Assembly (NCBI RefSeq): GCF_000428945.1
Contig: NZ_AUAX01000014.1
Coordinates: 186,001-250,000, forward strand
Direction of reading: 5' to 3'
Source: Hamadaea tsunoensis DSM 44101
Lineage (GTDB): Bacteria; Actinomycetota; Actinomycetes; Mycobacteriales; Micromonosporaceae
DNA length: 64,000 nucleotides
Shown here: one piece after another, positions 1-7,486 of the stretch
Numbering within the stretch: position 1 is the stretch's first letter
Layout of the letters: every line of letters starts with the position of its first letter
Notes under the pieces: model-generated
The model's input: the letters and a program-made list of their open reading frames with translations, nothing else
The model's database searches: none
What the model was told of the DNA's origin: nothing
Made by a program: the position numbers and the translations under genes

Positions 1-228
1 CCGGCCGTCGCGGAAGGCGGGGTCGCGCGGGTCGACGAAGTGGACGTAGACGCCTTCCATGTCCTGCTCGTCGACCGGTCCGATCAGGCCCAGGGGTGCG
101 GTCCCGCGACCTTGCCAGATGCCGGGTGGCTCGCCGCGGCCGACCTCGCGGGTGTAGTAGTTCTCGCCGCCGTTGGCGACCTCGCCGGTGAGGTAGCGCG
201 GGTTGTAGCCGGTCGCGATCGAGAGCAT
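1..228 (-). CDS. MobF/TrwC-type conjugative relaxase, N-terminus only
   Basis: The reverse strand encodes the first 76 residues of a protein that leaves the window. It starts MLSIATGYNPRYLTG, the opening of actinobacterial TrwC/MobF relaxases, which nick and covalently bind the transferred DNA strand at oriT. Further conserved-looking segments are ENYYTREVG, PPGIWQGRG and LGLIGPVD. The ATG is preceded by GAGGAGGT at good spacing. The catalytic tyrosines and the metal-binding histidines lie in or beyond this region and cannot be assessed. Codon use is typical of actinomycete genes. It is the best direct evidence that the left part of the window belongs to a conjugative element. The family call rests on remembered N-terminal motifs. 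Confidence 0.8.
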   Translation of the reverse strand, partial: MLSIATGYNPRYLTGEVANGGENYYTREVGRGEPPGIWQGRGTAPLGLIGPVDEQDMEGVYVHFVDPRDPAFRDGR

Positions 229-261
229 CTGTGCCACCTCCTCGCAGGTAGCAGCGCCTTC

Positions 262-310
262 GGGGTTTACGTACATACGTTAACGAGGTAAGTGTACACA
301 CGTAAAACCG
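262..310. promoter_or_regulatory. AT-richer palindromic upstream region of relaxase
   Basis: Just upstream of the relaxase gene is a short AT-rich island in GC-rich DNA. It contains GTAC-centred palindromes (TACGTACATACGT, TGTACA) and GTTAAC. The shape suggests a promoter or operator for a conjugation regulator. No regulator is identified and no -10/-35 pair is convincing. Confidence 0.3.
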
Positions 311-400
311 CCATCATCATTTGAATGCCTAGGCGTGAGGCAGGTTGAGGGTGATGGTCATGGATGTAAGGGGGTGGGTGATGGAGGAGGAACGGCAGGC

Positions 401-415
401 GGGGGGGGGGGGGGG
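401..415. repeat. Homopolymer run of 15 G
   Basis: A run of 15 consecutive G residues lies in the non-coding region between the relaxase and the repeat array. Such runs slip during replication and are also a common place for assembly error. No gene reads across it. Confidence 0.9.
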
Positions 416-659
416 TGAGTGATGGCGTGGTGAGGTCGGAGCTGGTGGAAGGGATGTGGGGTGTCTACCGCGCTGTTCACCCGGCCGGCGGCGAAGCGTT
501 GGCCGGGTGAGCCTGGCGTACATAGGTGGAGGTAGTGCGGCCGACCGGCGGGCCTGGCGGGACTGGAGCCGCGGGCGGGGTCGTCGAGGTGCGGCGCTGG
601 CTGGCACCGCCTTGCCGCGAAGCTGAGGCTGGATGCCGATACGCGCGAGGCTGTGAGCG

Positions 660-675
660 ATCTTGCGCGCAAGAT
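660..675. repeat. Perfect 16-bp palindrome
   Basis: ATCTTGCGCGCAAGAT is a perfect palindrome at the left edge of the GTGCACGC array. It may be a binding site for a dimeric protein acting on the same cis locus. Function is inferred only from position and symmetry. Confidence 0.5.
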
Positions 676-696
676 TCCGGTGGCGTTGTCACGTAG

Positions 697-1045
697 TCGT
701 GCGTGCACGGGTAAGTACTGCGCGTGCACGCGTGGGGCGACGGGTCGTGGGTGCGCAGACCGACGGCGTCGACGAATGTGCACGCACGGGAGATGCGGAG
801 TGTATGCGGCGGCCGGCGGTGCCGAACCGTGTGTGCGCACGCGTGGCGCTGAGTGCGCGCACGGGTCGGCGCCGACGATGTGGCGTATGAGGTCGTGCGT
901 GCTCGCAAAGGGTGAGTGCGTGCACGCGTCGACGGGCTGCATCTGCCGACACTTATCGCCTCGGTCGGCCGGGAGACTGGCGCCGAGGTTGTGCACCGCC
1001 GAGTCGCAAGGTTGGCGCGTCGGCCGGCGATGCGTGCACGCGTCC
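697..1045. repeat. Iterated GCGTGCACGCG-like units (about 8)
   Basis: Related units occur near 697, 721, 776, 831, 853, 893, 916 and 1030. The common core is GTGCACGC or GTGCGCAC, and several are self-complementary (CGCGTGCACGCG at 721-732). Spacing is irregular and spacers are unrelated, so it is not a CRISPR array. Clustered symmetrical units beside a relaxase fit an oriT, a replication or partition site, or another protein-loading site of a conjugative element. Assignment to any one of these is inference. Confidence 0.6.
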
Positions 1046-1192
1046 GTCGGCGAACTGGGATCGAGCGACGGGAGTGCGAAATCGCGTGGTGCAGCGAATG
1101 GCAGGTGTCCGCTGATCGAGTAGTCGCGGAGACTTGGGTGGGGATGCACGGTGCTGGCGGCACCGGGCGCTTTCCCGGTGAGCGTTAAGGCG

Positions 1193-1230
1193 CAGTGGAG
1201 CCCGCGACCGATCGGTCGCGGGCTCCACTG
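1193..1230. terminator. Perfect 38-bp palindrome, probable bidirectional terminator
   Basis: Two perfectly complementary 19-nt arms (CAGTGGAGCCCGCGACCGA and its complement) meet without a loop spacer. There is no T-tract, as is usual for actinomycete terminators. It sits after the repeat array and before the small reverse-strand gene. A replication or transfer cis-element is an alternative. Confidence 0.6.
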
Positions 1231-1286
1231 TCGGTCGGTGATTTCAGGTCGTCCTGCGGGGCCGTGGGTGCGGCCGCCGGTGTCGG

Positions 1287-1421
1287 TCACTCATCGAGGT
1301 CGCTGTTGTCGTCGAGGTGGTCGGCGAACGCGCAGAGGTCGGCGTGGTTGTCGTGGGCGAATTCGTGGCAGCAGCGGCAGTTGTCGTTGTCTCGATAGAT
1401 GCCGCGGGTTGGCACCTCCAT
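1287..1421 (-). CDS. Small acidic Cys/His-containing protein
   Basis: A 44-residue frame ends in CRCCHEFAHDNHADLCAF followed by an Asp-rich tail. Codons are strongly G/C in the third position, whereas the opposite strand here reads as a Val/Ala low-complexity run. The Cys and His residues could bind a metal, but no family is recognised. The ATG at 1421 lacks a strong ribosome site, and the frame stays open upstream to 1556, so the start is uncertain. Small acidic proteins of this kind are common on actinomycete mobile elements. Confidence 0.4.
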   Translation of the reverse strand: MEVPTRGIYRDNDNCRCCHEFAHDNHADLCAFADHLDDNSDLDE

Positions 1422-1667
1422 CCCGATCACGATTGCGCGGTCGCCTGGGAATTCCCCGACCGCCCCCGGCGCGGCGCCGGTCGGCCGCCCGGCGTACGCC
1501 CGACCGTCGCCGATCTCGATGCCGTTCTCGCCGACCACGGCGCCGGCGCCGGCCACCTCACCGCCGCTGAGATCGCCGCTCTACTGGCCAACCGACTCGG
1601 TGTTGCCGTGTCACCGCGGACCGCCCAACGGCTTCGGGCCGCCGCGAAGGCAGAGTTCAACGACTGA
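1404..1667 (+). pseudogene. Remnant of an HTH-containing protein (C-terminal part)
   Basis: The forward frame from about 1404 reads as real coding sequence. A Gly/Arg/Pro-rich linker is followed by a helix-turn-helix-like C-terminus (LTAAEIAALLANRLGVAVSP, then RTAQRLRA). Upstream, the same frame degenerates into Val/Ala repeats antisense to the small acidic gene. No sensible start with a ribosome site was found. It may be a 5-prime-truncated regulator or transfer gene. The possibility that it starts at an internal non-ATG codon cannot be excluded. Confidence 0.4.
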
Positions 1668-1705
1668 TCGTCAACCAGGGCTGCGTCATCCGCGAGACCA
1701 GGATG

Positions 1706-1745
1706 CACCTGCCAGCCGGTCCCCGGCGTCATCGGCTGGCAGGTG
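1706..1745. terminator. Terminator between convergent genes
   Basis: Perfect 13-bp arms (CACCTGCCAGCCG and its complement) enclose a 14-nt loop. It lies between the forward HTH remnant and the reverse-strand regulator and would serve both directions. Confidence 0.7.
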
Positions 1746-1772
1746 ACACCGGGACGCTGTCGGGAACGACCG

Positions 1773-2654
1773 TCACACGTCGTACGCGACGGAATCGGGT
1801 ATGAAGCCCGCGACCGGAACATACTCCCGAACGACCAACGCCGGCGCCCCCGCCGAGCGCATGACCACAACCTGCACCGTCGTCGCCGCAGGCGCACCGG
1901 GAATCCAGATCTGCCGCCGGTCGCCGTCTTCCACGAACTCGCAGCGCGTCGCTGCGTCCCACAGCTCGTGCAGGAAGCTGCTCGACTCGACAACCTGTTC
2001 GACGAGTTGCTGGAGGACGCGGTCGGCCGGACGCTCAATGAGGGCGGCTCGCAGCTGGGCCACGAGCGCCGGAGCGTGCACGTCCTCCCACTCCACGAGC
2101 TGTTCACGGGTCTTCGGGTCCGTCAGCATCAGCAGCATCAGGTTGTCGAACCGAGCAGCGGAGGCAAACCACCGCTGGAACGCCGGGTTTGATGCCACCA
2201 CCTGCCAGTAGGGATCCGTAATGACCGCAGCCCAAGGGAACGCCGCCAACGTCGCGACCAACACGTCAGAGCCGACATACGCACGCTCCAGATCCCCGGC
2301 AAGCACGCCGGGGCGCAAACGTGAGCTTGTCGCGCGGTGCTTGACCAGCAGAAATAGCGTCATGCGCTCGTTGTCGCTGAGCCGGAGCACAGTCGAGACG
2401 CGGTCGAGGACCGTGTCGGTGTAGACCCGCGACAGATTGCCGCGTTCAAGGCCGCCATACCACGTCGGTGTCACGCCTACCAGAGCGGCCACGTCTTCCT
2501 GGCTCAGGCACGCATTCCGCCGGCCGTGGGACGAGGGGAGCCCCGGGAAGTCCGCCACGGTCGTCTTACGGCGAGCACTCAGCAGCAAGGCACTCACTGC
2601 TCTGGATGGAAAGTCGTCGAATCGTGATCTCTGCTTCCTGCCGTTGCTGTCCAC
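1773..2654 (-). CDS. XRE-family regulator with MmyB-like ligand domain
   Basis: A 293-residue transcription factor. The N-terminal half has an XRE helix-turn-helix (LSQEDVAALVGVTPTWYGGL). The C-terminal half matches the MmyB-like PAS-fold domain that actinomycetes use to sense small molecules (DPYWQVVASNPAFQRWF, later IWIPGAP and VREYVPV). The frame extends upstream to 2759. The GTG at 2654, preceded by GGGGG, was preferred because the upstream translation is not protein-like. These regulators usually control a neighbouring gene, but the next genes are distant. It probably belongs to the mobile element. The family is recognised with good confidence; the ligand is unknown. Confidence 0.8.
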   Translation of the reverse strand: MDSNGRKQRSRFDDFPSRAVSALLLSARRKTTVADFPGLPSSHGRRNACLSQEDVAALVGVTPTWYGGLERGNLSRVYTDTVLDRVSTVLRLSDNERMTLFLLVKHRATSSRLRPGVLAGDLERAYVGSDVLVATLAAFPWAAVITDPYWQVVASNPAFQRWFASAARFDNLMLLMLTDPKTREQLVEWEDVHAPALVAQLRAALIERPADRVLQQLVEQVVESSSFLHELWDAATRCEFVEDGDRRQIWIPGAPAATTVQVVVMRSAGAPALVVREYVPVAGFIPDSVAYDV

Positions 2655-2865
2655 TACCAACCCCCGAATGCACGGTCGGACGCCAATCGACCAACCGATG
2701 CTGCCCCAACACATTGCCCACGTGCGCCACGACGGCAAAGGCCGATCACTGGCATACAACGGCCGCCCCCGGGCCGCGAGCGAAGGACGACCACGCTATG
2801 CCACTACCCCTCCCATGATCAAGGGCATATGCGGCGCCGACGGCCTGCGGCAGAAGGGTGATCCT

Positions 2866-3003
2866 ATGAAGTGGACCTACAACGCCCGCACAGGCGAAGA
2901 ACATCGAGTTGATCCGGCGGTCCCGCCCAGCCCCCCGGGGGCGACTTCCATGCGCAACCTGCTCGCTCTCAGCCGAGTGCTGGCTGAGCCAGGTCACAGC
3001 TAA
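2866..3003 (+). CDS. Small hypothetical protein (45 aa)
   Basis: An ATG preceded by AGAAGGGTG opens a 45-residue frame beginning MKWTYNARTGEEHRVDP. It contains a proline patch and no recognisable domain. It is divergent from the MmyB-like regulator, which could control it as is common for that family. The ribosome site supports it; length and lack of a family keep confidence low. Confidence 0.35.
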   Translation: MKWTYNARTGEEHRVDPAVPPSPPGATSMRNLLALSRVLAEPGHS

Positions 3004-3158
3004 GAGGTGTGGCCATACAACTTCGCCTCTATGACAGCAGTGTCATGGAGGCTCGCGAGCAGCACCGTGGTGGCTGGAGGCGTCTCATCGGCGACTCCGC
3101 CGCAGGATTCGCAGAAGAATCCGGAACGCACGGACCGGAAGTCCGCTCGATACGCATG

Positions 3159-3190
3159 TGGGGCGCCAGGCAGCGAACCTGACGCCCCAC
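3159..3190. terminator. Hairpin, probable terminator
   Basis: GGGGCGCCAGG pairs with CCTGACGCCCC with one internal mismatch around a short loop. Its position after the small forward gene fits a terminator for that gene. Confidence 0.45.
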
Positions 3191-3609
3191 CTTTCGCGCA
3201 TCCCGGGTCGTGCCCGACCAGTACGCCATGGTCGGGCAGCTGTGTGCCGACGAGCCCAGGTGGCTTGATGCCGCTCTCGTCCGGCTGGGTTTCCCCGATG
3301 GCATCGCCAGCCTCACCACCTGGACTCGGCGAGTCCAGGCAGCGCGACTAGCGCACAGCGACGGTCTCCGATGGGTCTCTACCTGCCCTAGCCCTTCCGA
3401 TCGGCGCTCGATGCGGAGCCGGACCGATTCATGGCGGAGGGGTCAACCCTCTGACCGACTCGAGGTCGGCCGCCACCCTGCGTGGGTCGTTACGGGGTGG
3501 TACGCGGTTGGCTCCTGTGTGCGGTGGTCAGTAGTTGATCAAGATGGTGCGCGTCGGAGGAGGCGTCGGAGGTCGTAGGACTTGCCGGCGGCGTTAGCCG
3601 CATTGTGGA

Positions 3610-3732
3610 TCATCGTTCGCCGAGAATCCAGCCGGCGACGGCCCGCGTGATGCCGGTGGCGATGCCGCGAACGATGGCTAGTACGACCTGCATGCGGGTG
3701 CTCGGGGTTTTGTCTGCGCTGTTGCTGGACAT
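3610..3732 (-). CDS. Possible 40-residue amphipathic peptide
   Basis: A reverse-strand ATG is preceded by GGAG at a longer than ideal distance. It opens a peptide starting MSSNSADKTPSTR and ending in a hydrophobic helix (VVLAIVRGIATGITRAVAGW). The composition is protein-like and differs from the Arg-rich shadow frames around it. Its position upstream of and divergent from the NTPase gene is suggestive, but no homologue is known to me. Confidence 0.3.
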   Translation of the reverse strand: MSSNSADKTPSTRMQVVLAIVRGIATGITRAVAGWILGER

Positions 3733-3867
3733 TGCGTGCTCCGGTTGGTCGAAGAGACAGGAACCGAGCCGGCCGGCTGGTGGCTCCTTTGTCCTCCGCG
3801 GGGAGGTTCACGACGAGTTCTCCGCCGGTTACGGTGAACGTTCGCCGAGGTAGAAGTGGGTAAATTC

Positions 3868-3896
3868 GGGTCCGGTCCGGTCTCCGGTCCGGACCC
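3868..3896. promoter_or_regulatory. Operator-like inverted repeat upstream of NTPase gene
   Basis: Arms GGGTCCGGTCCGG and CCGGTCCGGACCC pair 12 of 13 bases around a TCT centre. The inner GGTCCGG unit is also directly repeated. The repeat ends 19 bases before the GTG start. It may be an operator or an RNA hairpin in the leader. Confidence 0.5.
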
Positions 3897-3915
3897 GTAC
3901 GGCAAGGAGGAAGCG

Positions 3916-5946
3916 GTGAGCGGTGCGGATAACGTCGCCGGTCAATTCGAGGCGGAGCTTGTGCGGCTTTATGACGCCGCTGGTCACCCATCGCAGGCGG
4001 AGTTGATCCGGCAGGCGGCCAAGCAGCCACGCCCCCTTCGTCTGAAGCCGCAGTCGGTCAGCGATTGGCTGGGCGGTCGCGCGATCCCCGACGACGACAA
4101 CGTGGTTAGGTTCCTAGTCGCGTACCTGCAGGCGATCGCGAAGCGCCAATCCGGGTACCAGCCACCGCGCTTCCAGGACTGGCGCAGTCTCGCCGAGGCC
4201 AGCCGGACGGCGAAGCGATCCGGCGCGCCGGCCCGGGGGCGGACTCCCACCCGCCTGCTCACAACCGTGTCGACCTGGCCCTTGGTGCGAGAGCTGGGAC
4301 CGCTAGAGATGGGCGTGCATCCGGCCGCGTACCTGCCATCGTCGACGTCCCCGCTGGCGCTTTGGCTTGAGGCAAGGTCCCAGGCACGGACCGTGCCGGC
4401 CTACGTCCCGCGTGACCACGATCGGGAACTCGCGGAGGCGCTGGACGCGGTCCGCCGCCGCGGTTCCGGCGTGGTCTTGGTAGTCGGCCGCTCCTGCACT
4501 GGCAAGTCCCGTTCGGCCTGGCAGGCGGTCTCGGCGGCGTTCAGTGGCTGGTTCCTGGTTGACGTGCGCGATCATCGGCAGCGCGAGCGCCTTGCGGCGG
4601 GTGACAGCCCCGTCGGCGACTGCATTCTGTGGCTCGACAATGCCCACCTGTCTGACGACGTTCCTGGCGTCGTGGCGGCAGCGATTGCTGCGCTTAACGC
4701 GCCCGCGACCGGCCAACGCATCGTGGTCGCCACCATGTGGCGCCAGCCTGAGCTCGACGGCCCGGGCCGCCCGCTGCGCGACTTGGCGAAGCTCGCCGGC
4801 GTACCAGTACACGTCGCCGAACGCTGGACCGCCCGCGAGGAAGACTTGGCTCGCACGCTCGCCGGCCCGGATGCGCTGCTAATGTCGGCATTGGCCCAGC
4901 CTGGCTACAGCCCGCCCCAGGTCCTCGCCGGCGCTAAGTGGGCGCTCGGTCTGTGGCGCACACCCCGCTTCCGTGAGACCACGGCTTTGCTCAATGCCGT
5001 GATCGACCTCGCCGGTGTGGGTGTCGGTATACCCGGCGGACCGCCGCTGACAGGCGCGCTGCTCGAACAGTGCACACCGCCCTACCTCTCGCGCCCACCG
5101 GACGACCGGGACTGGTACCAGCGAGCGCTCGACGAGGCGACGACGCCTCTAGAGGATGCCTTGCGGGCCTTGACCCCTCCCACAACTCCCGACGACGGCT
5201 ACCGACTGTTCGATCCGCTGCTTGACTATGCGCGCCGCGAGCGGTGGCACGAGCTGCTTCCCGCCGCAGCCTGGGCCGCGCTCGCCGCGGCGGACTTAGG
5301 CCGCGAACATGCCCTCCGGCTCGCAGCAACGGCCCAGCACCGACTGTTGCTGCGCGAGGCGGCGGCAATCGAGCAGCGGGCAGCGTCGATGGCTCCCGCG
5401 CGATCGTCGGTACCCCCACGCTCCACGGCTCCCGAACCACGCGAAGCGGCTCCGACACCGCTCACCACTGCCACATCTACTGAGGCGGCGCTTTCCCAAC
5501 CGACGACGGTTGACATGGTGGCCTCGGACGCCGAGCCGTCTATCCCGCGGCCGCTGAGGCTCAGCCTCACTAACACGGACCGCGGCCGGGCGGACCGCCT
5601 ACTTGAAGCGGACGATCTCGAAGAGTTGCGGGCATTGGCTGTACGCTCCAACGATTCGTATATACGCCGCCGCCTAGCGAGACTTTACGAGCGACGCGGC
5701 GATCGCCGAAGCCTGCGAGAGTTGGCGACGTTTAGCAACCGTGGCGCCCGCCACTACGTTGAGCTGTTATGCGAGGAAGGCGATATCACCGAACTCCTGC
5801 GCTTGGCAGCTAGCGGCGAAGGCTTCGCTCTAAGGGCGCTCAATGGCTGGCAGATCACTGGCCTGAACGACACCGAACGGCAGCTCATCCTCACCGTCGG
5901 TCTGACCCCGGACGGGCGAGTCTGCGACCCGCCTGACGAGACCTGA
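3916..5946 (+). CDS. HTH plus P-loop NTPase (STAND-like), possible defence protein
   Basis: A 676-residue protein starting at GTG 3916, chosen because AAGGAGG lies 6 bases upstream. Residues about 10-90 resemble the XRE-like HTH found at the N-terminus of many actinomycete NTPases (SVSDWLGGRAIPDDDNVVRF). A Walker A motif GRSCTGKS lies near residues 191-198 and a Walker B CILWLDNAH near 236-244. An Ala-rich helical region follows, then a Ser/Thr/Pro-rich linker and a C-terminal set of short helical repeats (SYIRRRLARLYERRGDRRSL). This architecture is that of a STAND-type regulatory or antiviral ATPase. No enzymatic effector domain is visible. It stands alone with its own operator-like repeat and a terminator after it. 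Specific function is unknown. Confidence 0.7.
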   Translation: MSGADNVAGQFEAELVRLYDAAGHPSQAELIRQAAKQPRPLRLKPQSVSDWLGGRAIPDDDNVVRFLVAYLQAIAKRQSGYQPPRFQDWRSLAEASRTAKRSGAPARGRTPTRLLTTVSTWPLVRELGPLEMGVHPAAYLPSSTSPLALWLEARSQARTVPAYVPRDHDRELAEALDAVRRRGSGVVLVVGRSCTGKSRSAWQAVSAAFSGWFLVDVRDHRQRERLAAGDSPVGDCILWLDNAHLSDDVPGVVAAAIAALNAPATGQRIVVATMWRQPELDGPGRPLRDLAKLAGVPVHVAERWTAREEDLARTLAGPDALLMSALAQPGYSPPQVLAGAKWALGLWRTPRFRETTALLNAVIDLAGVGVGIPGGPPLTGALLEQCTPPYLSRPPDDRDWYQRALDEATTPLEDALRALTPPTTPDDGYRLFDPLLDYARRERWHELLPAAAWAALAAADLGREHALRLAATAQHRLLLREAAAIEQRAASMAPARSSVPPRSTAPEPREAAPTPLTTATSTEAALSQPTTVDMVASDAEPSIPRPLRLSLTNTDRGRADRLLEADDLEELRALAVRSNDSYIRRRLARLYERRGDRRSLRELATFSNRGARHYVELLCEEGDITELLRLAASGEGFALRALNGWQITGLNDTERQLILTVGLTPDGRVCDPPDET

Positions 5947-6027
5947 TGCTGCGCACTCCGACAGTATGGGCGTGTGCCCTCGGGCTGTTCAAGGGTTCCT
6001 AGCCCAATGTCGGAGTGTTGCTCTATC

Positions 6028-6054
6028 CCGGGCCTGACGAAGCGCCAGGCCCGG
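6028..6054. terminator. Terminator between convergent genes
   Basis: CCGGGCCTG pairs with CAGGCCCGG around a 9-nt loop between the stops of the forward NTPase and the reverse OLD-like gene. Confidence 0.75.
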
Positions 6055-6073
6055 GGACCAAGTCCCGGTCGGG

Positions 6074-7462
6074 CTACGCGACGGCTTTGTTCACAGCCGA
6101 GGTAAGCGATGCCCAGGCGGTCTGCTCCGTGGTCGTCAGGTCCGACCAACCGTGTGTGCCGAGCCAGCGGAGGAACGCCTTGGCTAGCTTGTACTTGGAG
6201 AAGCCAGTGATCTCGGCGGTGAAGATGTCCACGATCGGCCGTCCGGACTGGGCTGCGGCCGTCGCGGTGACGTCCCAGCCGAGGTCGGTCTTTGCGATGC
6301 CGACGAGGGTTTCTCTCAGTAGGTCCTCGATTTCGGTCCGGGTGACCGGGCCCGAGTAGTGGTCCTTCGTGCGCAGGATCTCCTTGCTCCTGACCAGGCG
6401 GACCAGCTCATCCTGCGTCGCCGCCTGATCGCCGGCGGCGTCGGAATCCAGCAGGGCCGCCACTTTGAGCCTTTGCCCCCGCAGCAGCGCGCAGTAATAG
6501 ACCACCTTGCTCGCGGATTGGGCGGGGGTGACCGCGATGTCGTCGCGCATTGTCGTGACGCCTGCCTCGCGCATCGCGCCGGCGACGCCTTCGAGCAGCC
6601 ACATGTCGGTCAGGCCCTCACACACCAGATTGCGCTTCTGCCCGAACAGACTCTGGGCGAGTTCGTAGCCAAGCGCGGCCTGCAGCGGGTATATCGACCG
6701 GGGGTCGTCGACGACCAGAGTGGAGTGGACCTTGGTACCGGTCTGACGATCCTTCATCTCCACCACCCGCACCAGGTGCAACTCGTCGGTGCCAACCATG
6801 AACGGCGAGTGCGTGGTGTAGATGATCTGGTTGTCCTTCGCGAGCATGGAGACCGTCTTGCGGAACTGCTGCTGCTTGAGCGCGTGCAGGCTCAAGCCCG
6901 GCTCGTCCAGCAGCAGGATCGCATTATTGAGCTTGCCCTTGGCCTGCGCCCGGAACACGACGAAGAAGCTGACCAGCCAGCGGAAGCCGTCGCTGCGCTG
7001 GTCGAGTTCCACCTCGACGCCGAGGTCGTCCTGCACGACGACCTTGAGGTACTGGCCATCGGCAACGAAGTTGAGGGTGACCTGGTCGTCGTTCCACACC
7101 TCCCGCACCATCTTGGTCAGTGCGACGCTGGCCGCGTTGAGCCGGTAGTGCCGGTCGTCGAGCTGGGCCTGCCACTGATCGACCTGGGTCCGGTACGCCG
7201 CCATCGCGTTTTGGTCATGCTGGTTGGGCGGCAAGACCGGCGCCGGCAGCGCCGCGAGGTCGGACAGTTCTTTCGCGCTGAAGCCGAGCAGGTCAAGAAG
7301 GCACAGGTTGCCGAAGTCGTACTCCTGGTCCAACTCGTTCGTCGCCTGCCGCTGGGCCAGGTTAGCCAGATGGATCCGCGGCCGGACCGAGAAGATCTGC
7401 GAGAAGTAGACGAAGACCGGCGTGCGCTCGATCAGCGCCGTCCACGCCTTCGCATGCGTAGC
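6074..7462 (-). pseudogene. OLD-like ATPase/TOPRIM nuclease, C-terminal half, split by insertion
   Basis: This reverse frame begins in a helical region (THAKAWTALIERTPVFVYF), then carries the ABC-type Walker B/D-loop LLLDEPGLSLH, an H-loop YTTHSPF and a TOPRIM nuclease domain (EGLTD near 6605, LLDSDAAGD near 6435). No Walker A is present, although OLD-type ATPases require one. The missing N-terminus with Walker A lies 12 kb upstream on the same strand at 19587-20222. Joining 7462 to 19587 gives one continuous frame of 674 residues. The frame itself stays open to 7966, but that extension runs into the inserted element. OLD proteins are DNA nucleases in phage-defence systems. As it stands the gene is interrupted, so this half is unlikely to work alone. 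Confidence 0.85.
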
Positions 7463-7486
7463 TGGCGGAGCGTATATATTCGGAAT
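7463..7486 (+). repeat. Left terminal inverted repeat of the insertion
   Basis: Reads inward TGGCGGAGCGTATATATTCG. It matches the right end at TGG, GAG, GTATA and CGGA after a 2-nt gap. It lies exactly at the break in the OLD-like gene. Confidence 0.6.

Larger units (their letters stand above)
292..1286. other. Gene-free stretch with repeats
   Basis: Nearly 1 kb with no convincing gene. Open frames exist on both strands, but their translations are arginine- and histidine-rich low-complexity products of the GC-rich repeats. It holds a G15 run, a 16-bp palindrome, an array of GTGCACGC-type units and a long palindrome, each listed separately. A non-coding cis-acting locus next to a relaxase is where an origin of transfer would be expected. 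Confidence 0.5.
3004..3867. other. Mostly gene-free stretch
   Basis: About 860 bases before the NTPase gene. It contains a hairpin at 3159-3190, a possible 40-residue reverse-strand gene at 3610-3732 and an operator-like repeat immediately beyond its right end. Other open frames here are Arg/Pro-rich and not convincing. Confidence 0.4.

Noticed and set aside
697-1045. Repeat array considered as CRISPR
   Set aside because: Units are short and palindromic, spacing irregular, no equal-length spacers and no cas genes.
358-1290. Long reverse and forward frames around the repeat array
   Set aside because: Arg/His/Ser/Pro-rich products explained by the GTGC-rich repeats; no ribosome sites.
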